A stretch of 64,000 nt of DNA. Source: Maricaulis sp048270265. GTDB lineage: Bacteria; Pseudomonadota; Alphaproteobacteria; Caulobacterales; Maricaulaceae. Both the position numbers and the translations under genes were made by a program. Location of the stretch: the NCBI RefSeq assembly GCF_048270265.1, contig NZ_JBLWTD010000008.1, forward strand, positions 65,539 to 129,538, in the 5' to 3' direction. This document shows, one piece after another, positions 43,038 to 51,195 of the stretch (positions are counted from its first letter, which is position 1; each line of letters begins with the position of its first letter). The notes beneath the pieces are model-generated. The model was not told where the DNA came from. It did no database searches and saw only the letters and a list, made by a program, of their open reading frames with translations.

Positions 43038-43056
43038 GATGAGCCGGGGATGAACG
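43038..43056 (-). promoter_or_regulatory. Shared upstream motif, copy 2
   Basis: GATGAGCCGGGGATGAACG lies 71 bases before the start of the Arg-rich gene and matches copy 1 at 41375-41393 at 18 of 19 positions. Confidence 0.45.
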
Positions 43057-43075
43057 CGCCCTTCATGTTCATGAG

Positions 43076-44167
43076 TCAGTAGGCGGATTGTCCGGCATGG
43101 CGCAGCTTCTGATCGGCCAGCACGATGGCCGCCATCGCCTCGCCCACAGGCACGGCCCGGATGCCGACGCAGGGGTCGTGGCGGCCGCGAGTCTCGATCA
43201 CCGTTTCCTCGAAATCGCGATCCAGCGTGCGGCGTTCGATACGGATCGAGGAAGTCGGTTTGACGGCAAAACGGATCACAAGGTCCTGTCCGGTCGAAAT
43301 TCCGCCGAGCACGCCGCCATTATGGTTGGACAGGAAGACGGGGCCGTCCTCGCCCATCCGCATCTCGTCGGCGGCCTCTTCGCCGCGCATCGCCGCCGAT
43401 CCGAAACCGGCTCCGATCTCGACGCCCTTGACGGCGTTGATCGTCATCATGGCGGCAGCCATTTCGCTGTCCAGCTTGGCATAGACCGGCGCGCCCCAGC
43501 CGGCCGGCAGGCCGGAGACGACGACCTCGACGATGGCACCGGTCGAGGAACCCTCACTACGCAGGGTGTCCATGTCGGCTGCCCACAACTCGGCGGTCGC
43601 GGCATCGGGGCAGAAGAATGGATTGTTTGCGACTTCCTCCCAGTCCCAGCGGTCGCGCTCGATGGCGCGGGCACCGACCTGGACCAGCGCAGCGCGAATG
43701 CTGATCCCGTCGCCCAGAACCTTGCGCGCGACCCCGCCGGCCGCGACGCGCGAGGCCGTTTCGCGGGCCGAGGAGCGTCCTCCACCCCGATAATCGCGCA
43801 CACCATATTTCATGTCATAGACATAATCGGCATGGCCTGGCCGCCATTTGTCGCGGATATCGCCATAATCCCTGGAGCGCGCATCCTGGTTTTCGATCAT
43901 CAGGCTGATCGGGGTACCGGTCGTGACCGGGCCGCCGGTGCGATCATCGCTGAACGTGCCGGACAGGATGCGAACCTGGTCGGGTTCCTGGCGCGGGGTG
44001 ACATGGCGCGAGGTGCCGGGCCGGCGCAGGTCGAGCCAGGGCTGCAGGTCGGCCTCGCTCAGCGGGATTCCCGCCGGGCAGCCGTCGACAATGGCGCCGA
44101 TGGCGGGGCCGTGGCTTTCGCCCCAGGTGGTAACCCTGAACAAATGTCCGAATGTGTTGTGTGACAT
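43076..44167 (-). CDS. aroC: Chorismate synthase
   Basis: AroC converts EPSP to chorismate with reduced FMN, the last shared step of aromatic synthesis. The 363-residue protein has GESHGPAIGAIVDGCPAG, RPGHADYVYDMKYGVRDYRG and RSSARETASRVAAGG, all family signatures. Length is standard. It ends ~110 bases from the Arg-rich gene. Confidence 0.97.
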   Translation of the reverse strand: MSHNTFGHLFRVTTWGESHGPAIGAIVDGCPAGIPLSEADLQPWLDLRRPGTSRHVTPRQEPDQVRILSGTFSDDRTGGPVTTGTPISLMIENQDARSRDYGDIRDKWRPGHADYVYDMKYGVRDYRGGGRSSARETASRVAAGGVARKVLGDGISIRAALVQVGARAIERDRWDWEEVANNPFFCPDAATAELWAADMDTLRSEGSSTGAIVEVVVSGLPAGWGAPVYAKLDSEMAAAMMTINAVKGVEIGAGFGSAAMRGEEAADEMRMGEDGPVFLSNHNGGVLGGISTGQDLVIRFAVKPTSSIRIERRTLDRDFEETVIETRGRHDPCVGIRAVPVGEAMAAIVLADQKLRHAGQSAY

Positions 44168-44215
44168 GGTCGATCCGCGCGCTTTTGGTGACCATAGTCG
44201 GCCCGGGGCCCGACG

Positions 44216-44722
44216 TCACGCTGCCGACTGTGCCTTGCGGATCCATCGCGCGAAGCGGGCATTGGCCGAGGGGCGGGAGAAGGCCTCGATAAAATCGTCA
44301 AGGGGTTCGAAGTCGGCGGGGCCTGGCGTTGCGGCCGCCCCGGGAGCTGCGGCCAGTATCCGGACCTGGATCATGATATCAGGCTCCCCGACGGCCTGCA
44401 GGCTGGTGCCATCGGCCACGCCGGGCGGAATGCGCAGCAGGATTGCCCGGTCGCCTGAACGCAGGGAGCGAGTCAGCCCGCGCCGGGCCTGTTCCGCGCT
44501 GATTTCCACTTCCATGCACGCGGGCAAATGCCGTTCGAGAAAGCGGATGGCCTCGACGATGAATGCGAGCCGAGTGAGCGCTTCGGGCGTGGGCTCGGTG
44601 GTGTCGGGGTGGAGCGTCTTGACCTCGTCGCGGAACCGGGCTTTCGCCGCGATCAACCCGGCGCCCGGCTCGAGGCCGAACGCAGCATAGGCCGCAGAAA
44701 CTGTCAAAACGCGCGATGTCAT
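44216..44722 (-). CDS. DnaJ-like protein (short J-domain form)
   Basis: This 168-residue protein starts with an abbreviated J-like segment (YAAFGLEPGAGLIAAKARFR, then EVKTLHPDT, which contains the HPD tripeptide). A C-terminal stretch (RSGDRAILLRIPPGVADGTSL) resembles the DnaJ substrate-binding barrel. No Zn-finger region exists. A co-chaperone role is inferred only. ATG 44722 is preferred over an upstream TTG. The gene is divergent from pdxH. Confidence 0.65.
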   Translation of the reverse strand: MTSRVLTVSAAYAAFGLEPGAGLIAAKARFRDEVKTLHPDTTEPTPEALTRLAFIVEAIRFLERHLPACMEVEISAEQARRGLTRSLRSGDRAILLRIPPGVADGTSLQAVGEPDIMIQVRILAAAPGAAATPGPADFEPLDDFIEAFSRPSANARFARWIRKAQSAA

Positions 44723-44810
44723 CCTGCTTCGATAGCGCAAGAAGATTCCTGAAAGGTTGACGCCGCCCGCGACGGGCGTAGGAAAGCGTCATGCCGTGGG
44801 AGATCGTGCG

Positions 44811-45479
44811 ATGACCGATAAAAGCCTGATACCGCCAAGCCCGGACGCGGCCGAATATGCCCGGACCAACGAGGCCAACGCGGTTGAAATCTTCGACCGT
44901 GACGAGCCGTTTGAGCTGTTTGCCGAATGGCTTGCGGATGCCCGGAAGAGGGAAGTGAACGACCCCAATGCGATGGCGCTGGCGACGGTCGACGCGGAGG
45001 GCATGCCCGATGTCCGGATGGTGCTTTTGAAGGATGTCGACCGGGGCGGCTTTGTTTTCTACACCAATCTGGGCAGCGCCAAGGGGCAGCAGCTGGCCGC
45101 CAATCCGGTCGCCGCCCTGTGCTTTCACTGGAAATCGCTGCGGCGACAGGTGCGTGTGCGCGGCCCCGTCGAGCCGGTGACCGCGGAAGAGGCCGATGAG
45201 TATTTTGCATCGCGGGCCCGCAACAGCCGCATCGGTGCCTGGGCGTCGACCCAGTCACGGCCGCTGGAAAGCCGGTTCGCGCTGGAAAAGGCGGTCGCAC
45301 AGCAGGCGGCACGCTTCGGTCTTGGCGAAGTGCCGCGGCCCGAGCATTGGTCCGGCTTCCGGCTTCGCCCGACACGGCTGGAGTTCTGGCGCGACCGGCC
45401 ATTCCGTCTTCACGACCGTTTGGTGTTCTCTCGCTCCGATTCAGCCTCGTCCTGGACGAGCAATCGGCTATACCCTTGA
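44811..45479 (+). CDS. pdxH: Pyridoxamine 5'-phosphate oxidase
   Basis: PdxH makes PLP from PMP or PNP with FMN. The 222-residue protein has NAMALATVDAEGMPDVRMVLLK, FVFYTNLGSAKG, RNSRIGAWASTQSR and WSGFRLRPTRLEFW, which are family motifs. ATG 44811 fits the usual start with GGGAGA upstream. The short tail (SSWTSNRLYP) is normal. It is upstream of the DUF1499 gene in the same direction. Confidence 0.96.
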   Translation: MTDKSLIPPSPDAAEYARTNEANAVEIFDRDEPFELFAEWLADARKREVNDPNAMALATVDAEGMPDVRMVLLKDVDRGGFVFYTNLGSAKGQQLAANPVAALCFHWKSLRRQVRVRGPVEPVTAEEADEYFASRARNSRIGAWASTQSRPLESRFALEKAVAQQAARFGLGEVPRPEHWSGFRLRPTRLEFWRDRPFRLHDRLVFSRSDSASSWTSNRLYP

Positions 45480-45506
45480 TGCTAGAAGCCACCGGGAGGG
45501 GCTGAC

Positions 45507-46313
45507 ATGGCACGGATTATCGAACTTTTGCGAATGGCGATCGACATCGCGGTGGCGCTCTGCGCTATGCTGGTGCTGATGATCCCGCTCTGGTTCGCCC
45601 TGGCGGCGTTCGGCACCAAATGGGAATTCTGGGACTGGCAGACCGGTCTCAACGCGATGACCCATGTCTGGGGCATGCGCCTGTTGCTCGCCGGCCTGGT
45701 TGCGGGCGTTCTGACGCTGATTGTCCTGGGTGTTTTCCGGCTCACGGCCGGGGAGGGTTATGGCAATTGGAGCAGCGCCATCGCGGTGACGCTGATTGCC
45801 GTGGCCGGCCTGTATTGGGCCATGCAGGTCGACCAGCTCAAGGCGGCCGATCCGGCCATTCTCGACGTTACGACCGACTTTGCTGAACCGCCCAATTTCT
45901 CGTCAGCATTCATCTCGCGCCGATCCGGCCTTGATGCGAGCCTGGACTATGCAGGCAAGACCGGCCGTGACGGGCAGCCATTGCCGCAATTGCAGGCGGC
46001 GCACTACCCGCAAATCAGGACCCTGCATCTCGACGAATCTGTCGATACAGCCTTCGCCCGCGCGCTCGAACTGGCGCGTGTCCAGGGATGGCGTGTCAGC
46101 ACGGCATCCCGGCAGGCCGGCATGTTTGAAGCCGGTGCGGAAAGTCTCTGGTACGGATTTCGCGATGACATGGTCGTGCGGATCCGGTCGGACGAGGCCG
46201 GCGGCAGCCTTGTCGACGTGCGCTCACTGGCGCGTCAGCCCGTGCATGATCTCGGCCGGAACGCGGATCGGGTGCAGGAATTCCTGGTCTTGCTGGATTC
46301 GCCTCAGCCCTGA
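45507..46313 (+). CDS. DUF1499-family membrane-anchored protein
   Basis: This 268-residue protein has three hydrophobic segments (residues ~12-35, ~55-78, ~88-107) and a C-terminal soluble domain of DUF1499 type (PQIRTLHLDESVDTAFARAL; FRDDMVVRIRSDEAGGSLVDVRS). Function is unknown. A strong ribosome site (GGGAGGGG) precedes the ATG. It converges with the MBL-fold gene, whose coding end overlaps by 10 bases. Confidence 0.82.
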   Translation: MARIIELLRMAIDIAVALCAMLVLMIPLWFALAAFGTKWEFWDWQTGLNAMTHVWGMRLLLAGLVAGVLTLIVLGVFRLTAGEGYGNWSSAIAVTLIAVAGLYWAMQVDQLKAADPAILDVTTDFAEPPNFSSAFISRRSGLDASLDYAGKTGRDGQPLPQLQAAHYPQIRTLHLDESVDTAFARALELARVQGWRVSTASRQAGMFEAGAESLWYGFRDDMVVRIRSDEAGGSLVDVRSLARQPVHDLGRNADRVQEFLVLLDSPQP

Positions 46314-47212
46314 GCGCGGAGCCGGAAAACGGCCGTCAGGCTCGGCTCGTCATCGCATTCAACAGCCCCGGTTTCGACCAGGTGAATCATATGGGCGAGG
46401 ATCGAGTGCGCGGCGGCCGGGTGCAGGCGCTTGTCGACATGGGTGTAGATGGCGGCAACCAGCTCCGGCACACGGTGCGGCCCCGAGGCCAGGTGCTCGA
46501 CGATCTGCTGTTCCCGCTTCAGCCGGTGGTCGATATAGGCCTGTACGAATTCGGAAGGGTTCTCGACCGCCGGGCCATGGGTTGGCCAGAGCCGGTCAAA
46601 ATTGCGGTCGCGCACCCGCGCCAACTCCCTCAGATAATCGCCCATATGGCCATCGGGCGGGCTGATGACGCTGGTCGACCAGGCCATGACATGGTCGCCG
46701 CTGAAAAGGATGTTCTCCTCCTCCAGCGCGTAGCAGACATGGTTGGAGGTGTGGCCGGGCGTGTGCAGCGCCTCGAGGGTCCAGCCCGGGCCGCTGAAGC
46801 GTTCGCCATCTGACAGTTCGATATCCGGTTGGAAACCGACATCATCGCCGGCTTCAAGCCGCACTTCGCCGCCAGCGGGCAGGACGCTCTGGGCGCCGAA
46901 GCCATAGACCTTGGCGCCGTGCTTTTCCGCGAGAGGGCGGGCCAGCGGGGAATGGTCGAGATGGTGGTGGGTGACGAAGACATGGGTGACGCGCTCGCCG
47001 GCAAGTGCCGCGTCGAGCGCAGCCTCGTGCACGGGGTCAAACGGGCCGGGATCGATGACCGCAACCTCGCCATGACCGATGATGTAGACGCCGGTTCCGG
47101 TATAGGTGAATGGGCCTGGATTGGGGGCGATCACTCGCCGGACAGCAGGTGAAATGGTTTCGCAGACGCCGTATTCGACATCGGTTTTCTGTCGGAAGGG
47201 GATGCTTGTCAT
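46304..47212 (-). CDS. Metallo-beta-lactamase-fold hydrolase
   Basis: This 302-residue protein has the metal motif THHHLDHSPLARPLAEKHG, then TLEALHTPGHTSNHVCYALEEE and LFSGDHVMAWSTS. The layout matches LACTB2-like MBL enzymes, which include RNA-cleaving and thioester-cleaving members. It overlaps the ATP-grasp-like gene by 4 bases, so the two act together, perhaps on one metabolite. The substrate is not known. Confidence 0.88.
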   Translation of the reverse strand: MTSIPFRQKTDVEYGVCETISPAVRRVIAPNPGPFTYTGTGVYIIGHGEVAVIDPGPFDPVHEAALDAALAGERVTHVFVTHHHLDHSPLARPLAEKHGAKVYGFGAQSVLPAGGEVRLEAGDDVGFQPDIELSDGERFSGPGWTLEALHTPGHTSNHVCYALEEENILFSGDHVMAWSTSVISPPDGHMGDYLRELARVRDRNFDRLWPTHGPAVENPSEFVQAYIDHRLKREQQIVEHLASGPHRVPELVAAIYTHVDKRLHPAAAHSILAHMIHLVETGAVECDDEPSLTAVFRLRAQG

Positions 47213-48153
47213 GAGCGTGTTCGTTGTTCCAGCGCGGCTGAGGGATGCAGAAAATCCAGGAAGGCTGCCGCCAGCCGTTTGGTCACCCGTATCTTATCGT
47301 CCATCGCCATGGCAATTGGTGGCCCCATGTCGGTCTTGTTGACATCGACCACGTAAAGTCGGCCATCGCTCTTGTCGCGCAACACATCGAGCCCGCCCCA
47401 GTCGAGTTGCATCGCACGCGCGAAAGCCGCCAGTTGCGCCTGTTCCGATGCGGACAGGACCGTATGCGTCTCGACGACTTCCACGCCTGCATTCGAATTC
47501 GCGAACCGGTCACTGCGGGCACGCCGCTTGAGAATCACGAGCGGAATCCGGCCACCAACGGTCGGGCAGCGCAGGTCTTCGACCAGGTCGCCGGCGATCG
47601 AATTGTCGATCAGCTTCTGATAGACGAAGCCGGGTTCGGCCGCACAGGGGGCCTGGATGATCTGGCCGTCATGGGCCCCGTTGGCTTCCGACTTGCGCAC
47701 CAGTTCGCCGGTGAATTGGGTCGGGTCCACATTCAGCGGGTAGCCGAAACACTGTTCAAACACGGTCCCGACATGGCTCTTGGCAATGCTCTGGCAGTCG
47801 CGATTGATCGCGCGGGCACTGGCGGGTGACTCCACGGCGCCGGAGATGGTCGAGTCGTCGAAGAAGAAAACGGCGTCGGCCTCGCTTTCCGATTTGGCGA
47901 TCCGGGCCCCGGCTGCGTGCAGCACGGACCATATCAGATACCAGGGCCGCGGCCGGTCGGGTGCAAACCAGATTTTTGGCCCAGATCGGGACGAGCGGCG
48001 CATGCGCCAGCCTTCGACGACGAAGTAGAAGGGAAACCAGGACAGGACTTCACCGACAAGGCCGGGATCAAGGCGCAGGCGTGCTCCGGTCTTCTTGACG
48101 GTAACGACGCCATCCCCGAATTCGAAATCCTTCCACCAAAGCGCGCGATGCAT
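47209..48153 (-). CDS. ATP-grasp-like protein of unknown role
   Basis: This 314-residue protein has LDWGGLDVLRDKSDGRLYVVD followed by VNKTDMGPP, which resembles the metal-binding end of ATP-grasp ligases. The N-terminal part (RPRPWYLIWSVLHAAGARIAK) and a later KRRARSDRF cluster may bind the nucleotide. ATG 48153 is used because the earlier open frame adds unrelated residues. It is the first gene of the pair with the MBL enzyme; together they could ligate and hydrolyse one product. Family placement is tentative. Confidence 0.6.
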   Translation of the reverse strand: MHRALWWKDFEFGDGVVTVKKTGARLRLDPGLVGEVLSWFPFYFVVEGWRMRRSSRSGPKIWFAPDRPRPWYLIWSVLHAAGARIAKSESEADAVFFFDDSTISGAVESPASARAINRDCQSIAKSHVGTVFEQCFGYPLNVDPTQFTGELVRKSEANGAHDGQIIQAPCAAEPGFVYQKLIDNSIAGDLVEDLRCPTVGGRIPLVILKRRARSDRFANSNAGVEVVETHTVLSASEQAQLAAFARAMQLDWGGLDVLRDKSDGRLYVVDVNKTDMGPPIAMAMDDKIRVTKRLAAAFLDFLHPSAALEQRTRS

Positions 48154-48517
48154 GGCTGTGGCCCTTCCGGTTCTCACCCTGCGCATTCTAGGCACGAAGC
48201 GAACACGCGCAAATCACGCTCGTTCACGGACGGCGCGAAAATTGCGTGACCGATGTACTGGTTTGGTTTCGAGGTTGGGAATTTGAACGTCGCCCGGTTT
48301 CTAGGCAAGCGCCTTGTGCGCATATGTTGGATGCTGTTGCTACTTGCAGCGGCACAGCTGGCTGGTGCATTGATGGCCGACCAGCCGCCAACATCGCGAA
48401 CTGCAGCTGTTCCGCCCTTGTCCGTCGAGAATGTTGCGATGCAGCGACATAGCCTTCATTGACATCGTGTCTCTCAGACTGAAACTGCAACAAAACCCGG
48501 ATTGAGCTCTATTCAGC
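48154..48517. other. Divergent intergenic region, possible short gene
   Basis: The 364 bases between the ATP-grasp-like gene and oppB hold no strong gene. A 69-residue frame (48253-48462, plus strand) with one hydrophobic helix (ICWMLLLLAAAQLAGALMA) is possible, but codon use is unlike the neighbours and no ribosome site is clear. TTGACA at 48459-48464 could be the -35 of oppB, with a weak -10. Confidence 0.5.
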
Positions 48518-49450
48518 ATGTTTGGATTCATTTTCAGGCGAGTTCTTATCGCCATCCCCACGATTCTCGTGATCATTGCGGTTGCGTTCTTCATGATGCA
48601 TGCCGCGCCGGGCGGGCCGTTCGATCTCGAACGCCCGATGCCGGACGAGACGCGTCAGATCCTCATGGCCCGCTATGGCATGGATCAGCCGATCTGGAAG
48701 CAATATCTCGATTACATGGTGAATCTCTTCCATGGTGATCTGGGACCATCGCTGAAGGTGCGCGACAAGGATGTCGCGGAAATCATCGCCGAGGGCTTTC
48801 CGGTCAGTGCGACGATCGGCATCTGTTCGATGATCCTGGCCGTGATCTTCGGATCCTTCCTCGGATCGGTCGCGGCCTTGCGTCAGAACACCAGCGGCGA
48901 TTTTGCCGTCATGACCTTTGCGATGGTCGGAATTTCCATTCCACCCTTTGTGATGGGCCCGATCCTGGCGCTGTTCTTCGGCCTGTATCTGGGCTGGCTG
49001 CCAACCGGTGGCCTTGATCCGCGGCTCGGCATGACGCCGGACCGGTTGATCCTGCCTGTCGTGACACTGGCCCTGCCGCAGATCGCCATCATTGCCCGCC
49101 TGATGCGGGCGAGCATGATTGAGGTCTTGCGTTCAAACTATATCCGCACGGCGCGGGCCAAGGGCCTGTCTCCGCCGGCCGTCATCATTCGCCATGCGCT
49201 GCGCTCGGCCATCCTGCCGCTGGTCAGCTATCTTGGCCCGGCATCCGCAGCCCTGATTTCCGGATCTCTGGTGATCGAGGTGGTGTTCCAGCTGCCCGGC
49301 ATCGGCAAGCATTTCGTCGATGCGGCCCTGCAACGTGATTATACGATGGTGATGGGGGTCGTGATCATTTACGCCAGCCTGATCATCATCCTCAATCTGG
49401 TGGCGGACCTGCTCTATGGCGTCCTCAATCCGAAGGTGAAGTACGAATAA
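48518..49450 (+). CDS. oppB: Oligopeptide ABC transporter permease OppB
   Basis: This 310-residue permease has six membrane helices, a large periplasmic loop after the first, and the EAA-like coupling motif SYIRTARAKGL-type (NYIRTARAKGLSPPAVIIRH). The N-terminus FIFRRVLIAIPTILVIIAVAF is typical of OppB/DppB. It forms a heterodimer with OppC to import peptides. The oppC ATG overlaps its stop by 1 base (TAATG). Confidence 0.93.
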   Translation: MFGFIFRRVLIAIPTILVIIAVAFFMMHAAPGGPFDLERPMPDETRQILMARYGMDQPIWKQYLDYMVNLFHGDLGPSLKVRDKDVAEIIAEGFPVSATIGICSMILAVIFGSFLGSVAALRQNTSGDFAVMTFAMVGISIPPFVMGPILALFFGLYLGWLPTGGLDPRLGMTPDRLILPVVTLALPQIAIIARLMRASMIEVLRSNYIRTARAKGLSPPAVIIRHALRSAILPLVSYLGPASAALISGSLVIEVVFQLPGIGKHFVDAALQRDYTMVMGVVIIYASLIIILNLVADLLYGVLNPKVKYE

Positions 49451-50358
49451 TGACCACGCTTGCAACACCTGGCGAAAAGGCTGAGCTGATTGAAACGGCC
49501 GCGGTCAAGGGCCGCTCGCTGTGGGAAGACGCGCGCGCGCGTCTGATGCGCAACAAGGCTGCCGTCGCCAGCATTGTCGTTCTGGGCACTCTGATCGTGC
49601 TGGCCATACTCGGCCAGATCGGTGTCTGGGTGCATGATTATGACACCATCTATCGCGAAGAAGTCTGGGTGCCGCCGACCTTCGAGAACTGGCACCTGTT
49701 CGGGACCGATGCCCAGGGGCGCGACATGGTCGCGCGGACCCTTGTGGGGCTTGGTGTCTCGCTGATGGTCGGCGTGGTGGCAACCATCGTCTCGCTGGTG
49801 ATCGGCGTGACCTGGGGCGCGACCGCCGGCTTTATTGGCGGCCGGGTCGACCAGGCGATGATGCGTTTCGTCGACATCCTCTATTCGCTGCCCTTTATCT
49901 TCTTCGTCATCATCCTGATGGTCGTGTTTGGCCGCAACATCATCCTGATCTTTGTCGCCATCGGCGCGGTAGAGTGGCTGACCATGGCGCGGATCGTGCG
50001 CGGCCAGACCATCGCCCTCAAGCGGATGGAATTCGTCGAGGCGGCTGAGGCGGCCGGCGTGTCGCAATGGAAGATCATTCAGCGCCACATCATTCCCAAC
50101 GTTCTCGGACCCGTGGTGGTCTATGTCACGCTGATGATCCCGGTCGTCATCCTGGCGGAAAGCTTCCTGAGCTTTCTCGGCCTCGGGGTGCAGGAGCCTC
50201 TGACATCGCTGGGCCGTCTGATCTCGGCCGGTGCCCAGGACATGGAAGTTGCACCCTGGACGCTGATCGTGCCGGCGGTGACGATGATGGTGACGCTGTT
50301 CTGTCTCAACTTCATTGGTGATGGCCTGCGCGACGCGATCGATCCGAAGGACCGCTGA
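49450..50358 (+). CDS. oppC: Oligopeptide ABC transporter permease OppC
   Basis: This 302-residue permease has a cytoplasmic N-terminus (SLWEDARARLMRNKAAVASI), six helices and the coupling motif EFVEAAEAAGVSQWKIIQRH. LFGTDAQGRDMVARTLVG is the family hallmark. It is the second gene of the opp pair. No oppD or oppF ATPase gene follows in the window; the strand instead ends with a terminator. Confidence 0.93.
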   Translation: MTTLATPGEKAELIETAAVKGRSLWEDARARLMRNKAAVASIVVLGTLIVLAILGQIGVWVHDYDTIYREEVWVPPTFENWHLFGTDAQGRDMVARTLVGLGVSLMVGVVATIVSLVIGVTWGATAGFIGGRVDQAMMRFVDILYSLPFIFFVIILMVVFGRNIILIFVAIGAVEWLTMARIVRGQTIALKRMEFVEAAEAAGVSQWKIIQRHIIPNVLGPVVVYVTLMIPVVILAESFLSFLGLGVQEPLTSLGRLISAGAQDMEVAPWTLIVPAVTMMVTLFCLNFIGDGLRDAIDPKDR

Positions 50359-50392
50359 CGGTCCCGGTTCTGCCAGAGCCTTTGTGAAACGG

Positions 50393-50423
50393 AAAAGGGC
50401 CACCCGATCAGGTGGCCCTTTTT
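50393..50423. terminator. Bidirectional intrinsic terminator
   Basis: AAAAGGGCCACC (50393-50404) and GGTGGCCCTTTT (50411-50422) form a 12-bp stem with a 6-base loop and flanking T or A runs. It ends oppC from one side and the convergent 50459 gene from the other. Confidence 0.92.
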
Positions 50424-50458
50424 GCTGTCAGATACCGGCTGCTTCGTTGCGGCCAGGC

Positions 50459-51064
50459 CTATTGTCTGCGTCGCGCCCTGAACCAGCGACCATTTTCGCC
50501 AATCCGCATCATGTAGGAATCGAGGGCGGCGCTGCGGATGGTGGCGCCATCGCCGGGATCAACGCTGCGGACAACGTGGGTCGTGTCGGAGTCGAGCTGC
50601 TGCCAGACCTGACCGTTTTCCAGCGTGACGATTGCGCGGCGCGAGCGGTTGAAGGTGATGCTGGCAACGGCGAGGTTATCGATGCGGTCAATCTGACCGG
50701 ATGCATCCCGCGATACGGTACGCTCCCCGGACACCGCCGTCTCGTCGGCTGCGGCAAGGTCGCTGGCCGAGCCGCGTGGCAGGCCCATACGGGGCAGGGA
50801 TGGCAGGCTGAAGCCGGGGATGCTGAGACCAAATGTCGCCTCTTCCGCAGCCTCGACCTCGTCCCGGTTGACAGCAATGACGCTGCCGGATTCGGTTTCG
50901 CCGTGCAGGGCCGCGACCGCGGCATCGAGACAGCTCAGGCGCGCGGTGTCATCCGCGATCGCTTCACAGGCGAAGAGCCCGTCGAGCGGAGAGCTGGGGG
51001 TTTGCGCCACCGCTTGCGAGGGCAAGGCGACGGCAACGGCCAGAAGCAGTAATCGAGTGTTCAT
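50459..51064 (-). CDS. Secreted protein of unknown function
   Basis: This 201-residue protein has a signal peptide (MNTRLLLLAVAVALPSQAVAQ), two nearby Cys (LFACEAIADDTARLSCLDAAV) and a C-terminal beta-like part (ASITFNRSRRAIVTLENGQV) that resembles small 'C-x9-C' periplasmic domains. No function is known. It is inserted in the opposite direction between oppC and oppA. Confidence 0.7.
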   Translation of the reverse strand: MNTRLLLLAVAVALPSQAVAQTPSSPLDGLFACEAIADDTARLSCLDAAVAALHGETESGSVIAVNRDEVEAAEEATFGLSIPGFSLPSLPRMGLPRGSASDLAAADETAVSGERTVSRDASGQIDRIDNLAVASITFNRSRRAIVTLENGQVWQQLDSDTTHVVRSVDPGDGATIRSAALDSYMMRIGENGRWFRARRRQ

Positions 51065-51195
51065 GATCACACATATATCTACAAGGTTCGTTCGAACTAT
51101 GCGCGACCTATCGGGAAGTGTCGACCGGCAGATGATGTTGCGCTAGATAGATCGCCTATGAATCGCTTGGATATCTCGGAGGGGAGACCGAAATC

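Noticed and set aside
48246..48452. 68-codon frame overlapping the other short frame before oppB
   Set aside because: Cys-rich with no ribosome site; the alternative frame with a hydrophobic helix is somewhat better but also unproven.
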